Shown here piece after piece: positions 37,370 to 49,968 of a stretch of DNA of 64,000 bases. Under the pieces are notes generated by a model, which was not told the DNA's origin, did no database searches, and worked only from the letters and a program-made list of their open reading frames with translations. The stretch is from Phlebotomus papatasi (lineage: Eukaryota > Arthropoda > Insecta > Diptera > Psychodidae), in NCBI RefSeq assembly GCF_024763615.1, contig NC_077224.1, positions 63,932,712-63,996,711 of the forward strand. The letters are read 5' to 3'. Numbering within the stretch: position 1 is the stretch's first letter; each line of letters opens with the position of its first letter. The position numbers and the translations under genes are program-made.

Positions 37370-37494
37370 AAGGGCCTCGACAGACCGAGGATTAGCCGAG
37401 AGACGGCTTAGCGTTATTAGAAATGATGCTCAAACTACATTTCCATCATTTTCCCCTAAGTCGTCTCTCTGCTTAAGTCGTAAGTGTGTCTAAG
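37370..37494. mobile_element. Short MITE, second copy
   Basis: About 125 bp, TAAGGGCCTCGACAGACC to GTGTGTCTAAGGCATAA. Same family as 7877-8014 in inverted orientation. Confidence 0.65.
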
Positions 37495-37579
37495 GCATAA
37501 GATTCTATCTCAATTTATCATATGGCATTGCCAGAGTGAGTGTTACAGAACCAGAACTCACATACAGTACTACCGATTA

Positions 37580-38763
37580 GGTCGAAGTGGGGCATCTTTG
37601 AATTGGGATACTTTTAAATTTGATTTTTTTCCCTTAGGGGAAAGTGGTCTGCCTTTGAATGCGGCAGCCTTTGAACATTGTAATTTTTTCACTTTTCTTT
37701 AAAGCATAAATTCTTTTCTATTAACTATTAGATAGCTATTCATAATCCTCACAAGTCATCAAAAAATGCAGACCCTAGCTCTTATTTTCTAGGTGCTAGG
37801 GCAAAAAAACGAAACTGAGCTCTAAACTGTAATTTTGATGTTCCACAATTCATGTGTTTTTTCATAATCAAAATAATTTTTAGAACAAATCTTCTATTGT
37901 GAGTCATAGAAGGTTATTCTTGGATGGTATTTCTCCAAATACATTTTGATTCAGATGACACAATTTTTGTGGGTGATAAAAGTTTGCAAATATTACTCTG
38001 CGGCAGCCTTTGAATCTTAATGTTGTGTGCCTTTGAATCCTCTCTTTCCATACATTGAAGCATCTGACAGCTTCCCGTCCGGGAGCAGAATAGAACTCCT
38101 ACTTTGGTCTGACGAATGTCATACAAATACTTATAAAATGCTATCTTGGTCCGGCCGAGATGTTTCAAACTGACAATTGTCAACTTCAATGGCGTTTTAT
38201 TACAAATTTTCAAGTGAAAAACAGTGCTTCAGAAAAATGTAAAAAATGTTGTTGTATAATGACTTTTGACTACAGTGGTGGTTTTATTGAGTGCATTAGG
38301 GTTCATGCTAATCAATTATGGGCCGTTTAATGTTACAGCCCTAATATTCTCAGTGAAAAATTAAGATTCAAAGGCTGCCCAAACACATTCAAAGGCAGAC
38401 AATGCAGGCTGCCTTTGAATATATCGACATCACATTTTCAAGTTCCTCACCAGGAAAAACTGAGGACTTGCGAGTCCTGAATGGGGTAAGCATAGAAGCT
38501 TAATGAACAGGAGATTTTTTTGGTGTAGTGGAAAATAAAACTCATGTTGTAGTTTACTCTGAAAAAAATCTCAAATTTTGAACATCATTTTTCGTTCAAA
38601 GGCAGACCGCTTTCCCCTACTTTTAAATGAAACTGAGCCTTACCATATTGTAATTTAACTTTACAATATGCTTTGGAAGCTGAATTATAATTTAATTCCA
38701 TATCAAAATATAAAAAAGGAAAATTTAAAAAATGCCTCAATTCAAAGGTGCCCCACTTCCCCC
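37580..38763. mobile_element. TA-flanked MITE, interrupted
   Basis: Outer ends GGTCGAAGTGGGGCATCTTT and AAAGGTGCCCCACTTCCCCC with TA at 37578-37579 and 38764-38765. Related to 31672-31886. It contains the insertion 37637-38617. Without it the element is about 200 bp. Confidence 0.8.
37637..38617. mobile_element. TA-flanked element nested in a MITE
   Basis: 981 bp, GGGGAAAGTGGTCTGCCTTT to AAAGGCAGACCGCTTTCCCC, TA at 37635-37636 and 38618-38619. Internal repeats of CTGCCTTTGAA / TTCAAAGGC near both ends. No transposase domain recognised. Confidence 0.82.
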
Positions 38764-38765
38764 TA

Positions 38766-41700
38766 AACACTTCAACCCTTTTCGCACAAACATACGGACT
38801 AACGATCGGAGACGTGGGAAGTGAACAGTGTGGTGGGACCGGTGGAACTAATGTCAAGATTATTTTCCTAATTTTTTCCCTAATTTTGAAGACTGTTTTT
38901 GCAAATTGATAAAAGTATACTTTTTCCATTTATCATCCTTACATAATATATCGCTTGGTTCTTCCTTTTATACAGAACGTCAAAGTCTTGTTGCCCTAAA
39001 GCAAAACTGATCTTATTCTGTTCAACATTGAATTCACCAAGGCAAATAACATTTCATTCACAAAGGCACAGAGCCAAATACCAATCAGTATTCTGCAAAG
39101 ACGATGGGCAATTTGCACAAAATTGTCTATTCTTTTCACCTAATTGAACCACAAGATAAAATTATTTATTATCAATTTGTGAAGCTCTCGGTGAATACAT
39201 AAAAGGCCAAAAACGAAAATACAATCTAAAGTCTTTACATGGGCTGTGTTAGTGCAATGTGGGTCAATGGCAATTTCTACCTCAAGTGGAAAATAAGTAG
39301 ATGATATCAACCGAAATTTCCACATTGTTGAGAAATATAAAACAGCAAAAAAATTGTCTGAGCATGGCACTTGATTCTCCGTCTTATCTCATATCTAAGG
39401 GGCACGAGAAAGACGAACTGTGCCCTGGGTGGAGCAATAAACGGATAAGAATGTGACTTAAGATGTGATTTCGTATTACCGTGTTTGCAGATAAAAAAAA
39501 ATACTTTAAATTAGGGGGAGGGTTGAAAGGTGTTGTGGAAATTTTTAATTTATCTGAAATAAACACACTGGAAAAAAATGAGAACATGAGATTTGTATGG
39601 GTGTAAATTTTGTTGGAGATATGCTGAAATATTATGAAGGCACTTAAAGGCGACTTTTCGACTGGATTTTTTTTTGTACTCTACAACTTCTCGTCTGAAC
39701 GGAAGAATATGTTGTTGAGAAAATCCTCAGGGAAACTTGCTTGCGCCTGAGGCAGAGCTTTTGGATATTATCATGGTAATAAGTGTTTATAGTGAGGTAC
39801 TTTGGATTCACCATAGATGCATACTTTCGGGAAGTTGCATAGCCATTCAAGGGGTGTATGTAGCCTTTTTGCCGAACGATGCACTTCTGAGCTTTAAACA
39901 TACTCCCACTCAATTCGATTTTCATTCTTCCAACGAGTTAGCTGACGATGAGGCTATTTTGCTAGGCGATATATAGAATATTATTGGCTATAGAAAGAGT
40001 TGATTGTTACTCATACACGAAGTAACTGCACATGATATTCACGAACCCATTTAAGCTCCTAATGTTCCTCACTCATATGATAACACCCACATAATCCTGG
40101 GAGACACGAAAAATTCTAGCGCATCATAAAAGACCAGCATAACTGAAAGGAGCAATCGCAAAATAGAATCCTTCCCATGAATACATTTACGAGGGTCTCG
40201 AATGAAAATGAATTTTGGATATTCATATCCACCATAAATTAAATAACGCGAAATCTAGAATGGAAAATTATTTAATGATCTATAGCAGTGTGTTCAAACT
40301 GAATATTGAAACAGTCACATGTTATAGCAAAATCACGAATGTGCTCATAGAGATGCAAACACAAGGATTTATGGTGCGAGATTGGGTCTAACGAATCCAT
40401 AATTTGCTCCAATATCGCAAATTCTACATTAATCGCACTATATTTGCATTTTCCTCCATTATTTTACATATTTCTTTCTACCACTGTTTTCCTAAAACTC
40501 ATACTCTCCGTAATATAGATTGATTTTCATGGTCTTGCAATTCATTAAGTTAAGCATTATTGACTTGTATTTAATGCATTTTCAGAATACAGAACAGAAG
40601 TTTAAGCACTTTACGCGTTTCATTCTAATAAGAAAGATGGGTAGAATTCCACTGATTGAGAATCTTAAAGAAGTCTTTAGCTTCGGATTATTTAAAGGAA
40701 TATGAATAAGCTTTTATCGTTTCACAGCTCGAAGTCCACAGAGAGAGAGCAGTATTATAATCCCTCGATTTCTTCATCCCCCTCCCCAATTTTCCACCCT
40801 TCACCCGCCGGGACCACTTTTCTGAACAAATCTTCGGGTTTTAGACGATTTCTGGGAAATAACGTCACGCTGTTTGTCCGTCTGATCTGTTCTGTTTGAC
40901 TGTCTGATCCATCTATCCGTCCAGCTGTCGCCAGATGAGACCTTGGAATTTGGGACCTTCAGGAAACCCCCAATAAGTCGAAAATGATAATAATGGCCCA
41001 AAAGGAAGCCTGGGTGCAGCGGTTCCGCAAAGAATCGCTCCTACTGTAATTTAATCCCATAAAACCAACAAATCATTTTTTTGGAATTGCTAGAAAACGC
41101 GTCATACGATTTTTTTTCACTTTTTGATTTGTTTTTAGAAGTTGTCTAGGCGAACATTTCGTCCTCATACGAAAATACAATTGAATGATTCCTAATAACC
41201 GGTTTTCGAGGTGAAAGGTTAAAAAGGCTCTAGAAGAGAGTGAATTTATAAACCGAATGCAGTCATGTTTGGGCTTGTTGGGAAGATTTTGGAAGCTTTG
41301 GTAAGACTGAACCAGTTTCAATCGGTTATGAACTGGTATATTTTTTTCTTTTGTTTTTATCAGTCATTGGTATTGTCAGAAAAATTATTTAAATTTTTGG
41401 GCTATTTTTGTCCCTATCGTTCATAGAGACAAAAAATACACCAAATCAGACTCTGTTTGCTTTTCGAAGGTTAGATGTAAGACATTTTACAAGTTTTGTT
41501 TATCGGTTTCATTTTTATTGGTGATTTTCGGTCAGCGAAAACTGACTCGTCGTTAAAAGGTTAACCGGTTATTACCGGTTCACAAGCAATAAGTAATTTT
41601 TATCACAAAATAATTGTTTTGCAGTGATGGAATTCAATGTGTCAATAAGTACGATTTTCACCAAATTGACCGGCACGTGTGTAATGAAATATCGGACTGG

Positions 41701-41930
41701 ACTTAAATTAATAAAATCAGTGGCGTTCAATAAACAAAAATTAAGTTTTCGAGAGGGGTATGTACAATACGCCTTGTTCCAAAATAGCCGAGTTACTTTG
41801 TTCCGAAATATCCACAACGTTCTGAATGTATACCATTTTTACTTTTTATATTCTTGCTATTTAGCTTATAAAAAATGATGCCTTTTTTTTACTAATTTTT
41901 GGTAGGAATCTTATTCTGGATAATATAAAT
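38766..41930. other. No gene recognised
   Basis: AT-rich. Short frames only. CAATCGGTTATGAACTGG at 41320-41337 repeats 32453-32470, so a dispersed repeat fragment lies near 41.3 kb. Confidence 0.3.
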
Positions 41931-41934
41931 CAAG

Positions 41935-42050
41935 GGTATGCAAGAACCGTTTGAAACCGAATAAACGTAAAAATAAGTTTGTTCAGGTAGCGTTGACGTA
42001 TAAGTTTCATTTGACGTTTGTTCGGTTTAAAACGATTCTTGCACACTTCT
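41935..42050. mobile_element. Short hairpin MITE
   Basis: About 116 bp: GTATGCAAGAACCGTTTGAA...AAACGT pairs with ACGTTTG...TTAAAACGATTCTTGCACAC. Target duplication unclear. Confidence 0.6.
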
Positions 42051-42710
42051 GATATAAATAATATAAATATTAATTTCAACACAGAAAAAAAATATTTGGG
42101 AAGTCAATAATTGTGTGTTTAACTGTTGAAAATGCTAAAACTCGATCCGACATCTACTACACTTCCCAAAATATTTTATATTAACTTCAATTTAGAAAAC
42201 TGATTTTTTGTTTGGAAAATAAGAGAAAAAAATTATTATATTAAAGAATGGCTCATTCAAATGCAGGCCACTTTTCTCTACAAATCTTCAGACAAAGCAT
42301 TTGTAAATTACGAAACTACAACAAACGAAAACATACATAAAAAAAGCTAAAACAAAAAAGCTCAAATTTGCCAAATGAGCAAAAAAAAATTAATGAGCAG
42401 GAACGAATCATATAATAAAATGAGGAAAAACACTGAAAGCGAAATAATAGAAGAAAAGTAATTTTATCAAAAGCAAACAAAAAGTGAACCAGAGCTTTGC
42501 AAAAAGTCAATTAATAAAAACTAGCGAAATATGAATTTAAATTAATGAAACAAAAACAGGAAAATTAAGTGACCACAAAGAAAATTATGAATACTCTATT
42601 ATTTAAGAATAGGATAGATCAAGATACTGAATGTGAAAAAGTGTATTTCGAATAAAATGAACTAAACATTAATTAGAATTAAATAATTGAAAGAAATTTA
42701 ATAAACATGT

Positions 42711-42985
42711 AAGGGCACGCCCCTGGCAAGTTGCCTGAAATTTGAAGCCACTTTCTCATACTTCGATTTAAATTTATATGGGATTTTTTTTGCACTCGCA
42801 ACCGTTATGCTATAACAAAAAAGTGAGAAGTTTTTCCGTATTATAAGATACCTTTCCGTATGGAGATATATTGAATTTTTGTTTAAATAATTTTTTTCCT
42901 CGGAGCACTGTGAGTTGAGTCCGAGATTAATTTAGGAATTGGCTTCAAATAGCTCCATATAAAAAAAAATTAGCTTGCCACATGC
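42711..42985. mobile_element. ~270-bp MITE, copy 1
   Basis: Inverted relative of 61711-61981. Shared: GGAGCACTGTGAGTTGAGTC, TTTTTCCGTATTATAAGATA, CCTTTCCGTATGGA. Terminal motifs CCTGGCAAGTTG and TAGCTTGCCACATG are imperfect inverted repeats. Confidence 0.65.
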
Positions 42986-44749
42986 TTGATGTAGGGTAAC
43001 CAAATAATCGTGAACATTTTTACAAATATACTAATAATTTAATAGTAAAATTGTTTTAAAAATTATTTATCAGACACATTAAACCTAAATTTTATGGAAC
43101 AAAGAAATTAAACAAAGTTTTTTTGGAAACAAAATATTCCCCAGCGTCATATTTACCCTGTCTTAGGTAACGCGACTCCAATAGAATGGAACAGAGTATA
43201 TTTTCAGTATTTTTTTTTTCAACACAATAAAATTTTATTTGAAGTCAAGTTATTAAGCATATAAAACACATTCAAACTATATTTTCTGAAATTTTCATTG
43301 AAAAATCTTTAAAATTCAGCCATTGGGAACTGATTTATTTAGACTCAACCTCAACTGCTAAGAGGAAATATTTAAATTCTGACGCCAGATAAATACATAT
43401 ACTCTAAGAGATCTTGTCTATCGCAAATTAAGTTTCATTCAGTAACTATCTCCAAAAATCCGATCCCAACAGCTGAATTTTTAAATGGAAATTTTGGAAA
43501 ATATATTAGTTCAAATTATTGTGCACAAAAAAATATTTTGTTTTTTTTTAAATTGCGTAACCCACGTAACCCCTTTATAAAGTATTAATTTGTTATTGTT
43601 TTTTGATAATTTCGTAGATTTTTGCCTATTTCAAGATTTACATTTGAAAATATTTTTACCATGGAAATGTTGTTACGTTAATTGTACGATAAACCAGCTT
43701 TATCCCTGGAAAGGCACCTCTTATATTTTTTTAAGATACAGGGAGTTCCGGCTTAAGTGAAAACGGATTGAAAGAATTTGATATGAATTATCTACAATTG
43801 GGAACTCATAAAATACCCCTAAATGTATGCAAACATTTCTAACGTGGTATAAATTTAAAAAACATTTCTAATGAACCATTGGTGCTGGAATTGTGAATGT
43901 GCAATTTTTCTGTGCCATTGGAGTGAATTCGCGGCATTTTTCGGTCTCGAGAATTTCTTTGAAAGCGGAACTCCGTGTAGTTTAGTTTTTTTAGTTTTGT
44001 TTTCTAAATCACATATCGCTCCTGTTATTAACAAAATATGATTAATCAACTACTAACTTTACAATTTCTCTGACCCAAGGTTCCATATGATCCTCTGCGT
44101 ACGTTGCAAGCCACTGGACAGTATCTTACAGGGGGTCGCGAGATAATGCATGTTTACAAAAACGCAAAAAATAGTTTTATTCGCAAAGAAAATTTCCACA
44201 CAGGCAGGAAATTTCTTTCTAAGGAGAAAGGGACAGATAATCCTAACCGGCTTATGTAGGTGAGATTCTTAACGTGAGCTAACTCGAAATGTTTACAAAT
44301 TCGATTTAGAGCTGTAGTTGGGGGACGCCATTCAATGATCTTATGTTTAGTTGGAACACTAATCTAACTGTTTAACCCATTCAGTCAATGTACCAGAAAT
44401 ACTCGAGTTAGAATGTTCATATTTTGGGATTAGTTTCCTACAAATTAATAGATGATTTTTTTGAAGACATTTTTTTTTACCTCTTATGAGGGCGCGGGGA
44501 GCCGCCCTCAAAAACGCGTCTTAACGGTCACTGAATTTAAATTCTGTACATTAATTCATTACAAACTCTATTGATTTAGATAGAGTAACTATCCAAGAAA
44601 ACGAATTGTCAACCAGAATTCAAATCAGGAAACAGGAAAGAGGCCAAATTTTAACAAATTTGACGAGTAGTCGTATTTTCCGTCCGCCATTTTGAACAGA
44701 AATTTTGCATGACCTTCCGCGAAGCAAGAAAACAATAACAAAACGTATT
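42986..44749. other. No gene recognised
   Basis: AT-rich. No domain or clear element. TAGGGTAACC at 42995 could start a TA-flanked element, but no matching end was found. Confidence 0.3.
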
Positions 44750-44753
44750 GTAT

Positions 44754-44792
<39 letters not shown>

Positions 44793-44794
44793 TA
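44750..44794. repeat. GTATAAA heptanucleotide microsatellite
   Basis: About six perfect tandem copies of the 7-bp unit GTATAAA. Confidence 0.95.
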
Positions 44795-44970
44795 ATTGAA
44801 GAACTAAAGTTACTAAAAATCGGATCAAAGGAAAAGTGAAAAATATCTTCACTTTTTATTAGGCTTGATAGTCCCCTGTTTTTAGGAGTCAATAAACTTT
44901 GAAAATTAATGAGTGACTGAAGAAAGGAAATAACCACACAATACAAGTTTCTCAGTTCATTGGATGCATA

Positions 44971-46210
44971 GGGTGGATGGTGGAAAGCGAGACACTTAAG
45001 AAAAATTTCAAATGCATTTTTAGGCCGAATAAATATATAATTTTTTTCATTTTCTTTGCATCATGAGATTGTTTGTGAAATATTCTAACAGAATCTTAAC
45101 AGTTTTTAATAGATATTTCAACCAATTAATTGGAATATTCTATCAAATTAAAAAACATCACATTTTCAAAAGATGGACAAAATTTTGAAAAGCTGGACAA
45201 ATTTTTTGGAAAGCTGGACATATTGATATTAATGGCAAAGTATCATACGAAATATGTAGAAAATTAAATGTTGAGGGTTTTCTGTGTATACTTGCACATT
45301 GGATGGTAATGCTAATCCCTCCTTTATGTCCGGTTAACAGTTCAGGAGCCTTAATTACCAAGAACTTCCTGGACGTCCAACCAAAAACAGGTTTTGTACA
45401 TTTCACAGACAGCTCGCGTTGTTCAGCAGTTACAACTTTAAAGCAGATGAAACTTTTTAGCAGATTTGGATACTCAATCCGCCCAGGTCCTTTTCCACTT
45501 CCTTTGGGAGTTCTGTAGAGGCTCCTCTTTGTCGTTCTCCAGGTGATTTTGCGATATTTACTATCCATTCTGTCAGAAAAAGTGGTCTTCGGAATCTGAA
45601 AATCTTTGCAGCCTTTCTCCATGAGATTTTCTCCTTATCAGCTGCTAACTGCTGTTGCAACTATTTCTCCGGATACATGAGGATCTTAGACTTCCTTGTG
45701 AACACCAACTTCATTCACAAAATCAACATGTCCAAGATTTCATAAAACTTGTTTTGAAAGTAACACGAAATTAAATCACTTTTCTCTCTTTTTTAACTTC
45801 AAATTATCACAAATATTTTTTATTCACCTTTTATATGGATGTATGACCTTCGATTTTCACTACGGACTTTATAATATTTCACAAATTATGCCGAAAAATC
45901 AAACAAAACACTTTGATACTTTCCTAGCAACTTTCATAAAAAACAAAGAAAATGACAACTACCGTGTCAAGGTTATGAATTTCATGCATGCAGTTCATTT
46001 TTTAAATTCTTCTTGCAAGTCACCCTTTGAGTGTTTAATAACGACTTTTGCACTTTTAGCTTCTCAAATAATCACAATATTAGGTTTAATAATCTTTTTA
46101 TCGAAAATTGAGATATTTAATTGATTTATTATCAAGTTTTTTGAGAGGGGTCTGTTTTCCACACTGCGGTGTCTCCCTTTCCAAACTGTCTCACTTTAGA
46201 CAAAATGCCC
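44971..46210 (-). mobile_element. Pogo-like element, uninterrupted copy
   Basis: 1240 bp between TA (44969-44970 and 46211-46212), oriented minus. It encodes a Psq-type helix-turn-helix (EKISWRKAAKIF then, after a frame change, IPKTTFSDRMDSKYRK) and a second segment PVFGWTSRKFLVIKAPELL. The DDE domain is absent, so it is a deleted derivative. It provides the empty-site sequence for the 24.5-kb insertion: CTCCCAAAGGAAGTGG here corresponds to TTCCCAAAGTAC in the interrupted copy. Confidence 0.82.
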
Positions 46211-46214
46211 TATC

Positions 46215-46900
46215 AATGAAGCACATCTCATCATTACAAGATGCAGAAATTGGATTTTCAGAAATATTGTATGTTGGATAAACAGGACCCTCAGCTAGGA
46301 TGTTGCAAAATCCTCATAGGCAATTTAGTTTCTGAGTTGATGGACAAGGAAACAAATTTACTGGAACAGTTCTATCTTCCGAGTATTAGCTTAAGGCTAG
46401 GCGAAATATCCTTTCCCTGAAGATCAGTGCCTCTTCTCTATCCGATATTCTGAAGAAAACACAGAAAGATGATGAGGTGAAACTCCTCTCATATGAGAGG
46501 AAATTTAGAAATTCGTCCTGGCAATTCAGGGAATGTTCTGGCAAAGAAGAGTTTATAAGTGTAGCAAATCCATTAATTTAGGAGTTTCTCTGAAACTCAA
46601 TAATTCCAGACAATTTAAGGATTCCGAGGATAATTGCATGGCAGCTAATTTCTGCTCAATGATGAGGAGTGCTCTATGATTGGGAGCAAGTGTCATCTTC
46701 AGCTACGATCTATGATACTGAATCCTTCTTGATTAGTTCTCAATGGAGAAGACAGCATTAAAGGAACTGAAAATGAAAAAGAGAAATTTCCCTCCTGTGT
46801 CCGGAAACTATTAAGCTTCCCTACCAATGCTGTTCTTTCGCTGGAATTTCCATGTATGCACTGTGGGTCTTTGGGAAGTGCATCGAACAACCCAGTTTAT
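46215..46900 (+). pseudogene. Decayed coding fragment, probable host-gene copy
   Basis: Long protein-like runs in shifting frames: CKILIGNLVSELMDKETNLL, DDEVKLLSYERKFRNSSW, CSGKEEFISVANPLI, DNCMAANFCSMMRSAL, IKGTENEKEKFP. Stops and indels separate them. No introns are evident, so a processed pseudogene is possible. I do not recognise the family. Confidence 0.45.
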
Positions 46901-46990
46901 TATGAAAAGTCTGCGTTTAAAAAATAACATAAACGTGAAAACAATAACACGAAAGAGAGACTATGTCAAAAAACTGGAAAATTTATTATA

Positions 46991-47878
46991 CCCCATAGCA
47001 AAATTCCGCAAAAATTCCAATGGAAAACTTGCGTCCAAATGGCTAAATTTGCTGGAATTTGACGCTAAAATTCCACTAAGTTTTCCTATGGAATTTAAAG
47101 CCGGAAATTCCATGGAAATCATAGTGCTCCATGGAATTTACTAGTACGACATGCTGGAATTCCAGCGTTAAATTCCGCGGTATTCCGCGGAAGATTTATA
47201 TGGAAACTCACACGTGAAACGTCCGCGGGATAAGCTGGAAAAAACATATGGAAATTTCCACTATCTTTCCATAGTGTTTTATATGGATTTTTCCACTAGT
47301 TTTCTGAAATGTCAAACAAATAAAATGGTGTTGCGACAACTTTTAGAATTTGTTTCCAAACCTTCCGCAAACATTTCTAGTGATTCATGTGGCAATTATA
47401 ATATAATTAATTATGCGACACTGCGTTTCGTGTAGATAATAATGAAGTGATTACATTAAATAGGTCGCCAACCTAAAATAATACTGTTTTTATGTTAATT
47501 AATAAATATTTTCGAAAAAATTATTTTTTTTTACAAAATATTTTTTTATTGCTCAAAGTGTTAATTCGTTATTGCTGATTTAGTAAAACATATTATAATC
47601 CTCGTAATCTTTGCTATTTCTTTAATATTCGGAAGTAAAATCACGAGGTGCATGTGACAGCTTCAGTTTTTCTCCATTTTATTTTGGTGGAAAAATCCAC
47701 ATAAATTCCACGAGCATTTCCATGGATGTATTCTATATGAAAAATCCAGCATAAATCCATTAAATTTTCCTTGGAACCTATTATGGAAAATTCCTATGGA
47801 ATTTTTTAAGGCAAATAGTGGAAAATTCCGAGGATTTTTTCGCTTGTTATTCCTATTCCGCTTTCTTTTGCTATGGGG
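46991..47878. mobile_element. TA-flanked MITE-like element
   Basis: 888 bp, CCCCATAGCAAAATTCCGC at the left, with an inverted TTTTGCTATGGGG at the right, TA at 46989-46990 and 47879-47880. The inside is full of GGAATTT/AAATTCC words (GGAATTCCAGC, TTCCGCGG). Confidence 0.75.
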
Positions 47879-47880
47879 TA

Positions 47881-48840
47881 AGCTGTAAGAGTTTATGACA
47901 GGAGTGATTCTTTCATTGTATATATTCGGTTTATAAAGTCTTTAAATAAAATGTTTCAATACAAGAATAACGCAAATTTGCTTCCATAATTACCTTACTG
48001 CGGAATAATTAAATCAATTTATTTTTGTTAATCTACTTTAGGGTTTTTCTCGTTTTTCTCTTTCTAGTTTTTAGAGGTCGATCAAATCGGAGCATTGCAA
48101 TAGGTGTGATTATGAAAAAACCTCATCTAATGATGGAATTGCAAGATTCAAAGTAACAAGCATGTGCACTTCTTATTTAATTGGTTGGGCATGGGTATGG
48201 CTTGCGAATTTTCTACCACCCACGAAAATAAGTTCCTCTGAGTCAAAAGATTTTTCCACAAATATTACCTAACCCTGATGATAATAGAAATTTCTTTCGA
48301 AAACCCGGTGACGATTTAAGATTTATGGCCAACTTCATCATGCACGATTCAGAGTCAACTTCATTGCACTAATTATAACCAACTTCATCATATTTCTAAA
48401 CGTCATATTAATAAATAAATATTGTGCTTCCGAGTGTTTTATGCAGTTTCTGGCAAAACAAATTAAAAACTGTACCGTGGTCACCGCCGTGATAATTAAG
48501 CAATAAGAAATAGAGTAAGAACCTGTCAATTGCTTAATCAGGTTGAGAAGTGAGAAGCGTTTGTGAGATTTTCTGGAGTTCGATCTTCTGCAGGTAACAT
48601 TTTTTTTATTTATTGATAATATAATACTAAATCAACTTCCCATCAATGATTAATTATGTTTATCATGCAATTTATTTGCGAAAAATTGTGCAAGATTTAC
48701 TCAAAAATACTAAAATGAAGCGAGTGATTTTGCTAAAATTAGATTGTTACTTTTGTTGTGAGATTCTGGTCTTTGGTGGATTTTCCAAGAATTTGTAGGA
48801 ATTATGTTTGAACATTGCACTACTAGTGGCTACAGTATCC
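47881..48840. other. No gene recognised
   Basis: AT-rich flank of the Rpt6 pseudogene. Nothing supported. Confidence 0.3.
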
Positions 48841-49060
48841 AGAACTGAAATGACTGTAAGACGTGGAGAGAGCTTCTGGTCGTACTATTCACAGAAAACC
48901 TAAAGTAGAGGAACTGAAAATCGTGGTAGTTGGAAAGAGTCAAAATCTCCGAAGATTGTAAGCTCCGAAGAATGAATTGAATGCAAAAATTCTGATGTTA
49001 AAGGGAAAGCTACTGTTACTGCATAAGCATACCAATTGGATATAAGGAAAATCCTGACTC

Positions 49061-49116
49061 TTCTTCTTCTTCTATTTTAAGTAAGGCTGTCGGACTCACT
49101 CGGGTCCATATAGCCT
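49061..49116 (-). mobile_element. Retroposon 3-prime scrap with 13-bp target duplication
   Basis: 56 bp flanked by AAAATCCTGACTC (49048-49060 and 49117-49129). On the minus strand it reads AGGCTATATGGACCCGAGTG and so on, then a (GAA)n tail. A direct duplication plus a simple-repeat tail is the signature of LINE-driven insertion of a truncated SINE or LINE. Confidence 0.75.
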
Positions 49117-49247
49117 AAAATCCTGACTCAGGTGCATCCGGAAGAAAAATTTGTGGTGAAATTGATAAGGATATTGACATCAATGATATCACTCTAAATT
49201 GCCATACAGCTCTAAGGGGTGATAGTTATACAGTCCACAAGATCCTT

Positions 49248-49311
49248 GCGACACATGGGGATCGACTTTATTAAAGTAAAGAGTTTATTAAAGTCTATCC
49301 CCATGTGTCGC
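49248..49311. repeat. 64-bp hairpin in the pseudogene
   Basis: 28-nt arms (GCGACACATGGGG...TTTATTAAA and inverse) with an 8-nt loop. In an intact Rpt6 this place encodes the short linker before LMMVEK, so the hairpin was gained after decay began, probably by templated inverted duplication. Confidence 0.8.
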
Positions 49312-49761
49312 TGATGATGGTGGAGAAGATTCAGTCAATAATAACTGAGCTCCTTCGTGGCTTTGGCAAGCGGATCAGAGGGATTGAGGAAATTATAGAG
49401 CTTCCGATGAAACATCTGAATCTGTTTGATGCTCTTGGAGTAGCTCAGCTTAACGAAGTGCTGCTGTATGGACCTCTATAAATGGGAAAGACTTTCCTAG
49501 CCAGAGTTGAAGCTCCTCATAGCGAATGCACCCTCATTCGCAAGTCCGGTTCAGAGATCGTTTAGAATACTTCATCAGAGAGGGTTCCCGGATAGTCCAT
49601 GTATAGTTTTTTTTATGATGTTAGGGAACATTATCCTTTCAATATATTCATGGAGGAAATTGACTTAATCGGGTCTTCGAGAATTAAGTCTGGAACTGGA
49701 GGTTCTGAATTCGTGCACGATGCTTAAGCTTCTCAATGGACTGAATGAATTCAAAGTTACT

Positions 49762-49968
49762 GTAGGCTAAATTACCTAAAAGTATAATTGTAGATCGTAA
49801 TTAATTTTGACACTTTCCTCTCTTTTAGTACATTTTTCTAGCAGTTTAGGTTTTCAATTTTTCATAAGTTTCAAAATCTCAATGAATTCTTTTTACCTTT
49901 TCCAATTGATTTAAATAAAAAATTTTAGTAAATTATTTAGAAATCTCAATTCTAAACAGTTACAAAGA
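49762..49968. other. AT-rich insert or retained intron in pseudogene
   Basis: About 0.2 kb interrupts the segment LNGLNEFKVT / KNIKVITVTN. It is bounded by GTTAC on both sides, and also by GT (GTAGGC) and AG (TAAACAG). It may be an intron of an unprocessed copy or a small insertion with a 5-bp duplication. Confidence 0.4.
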
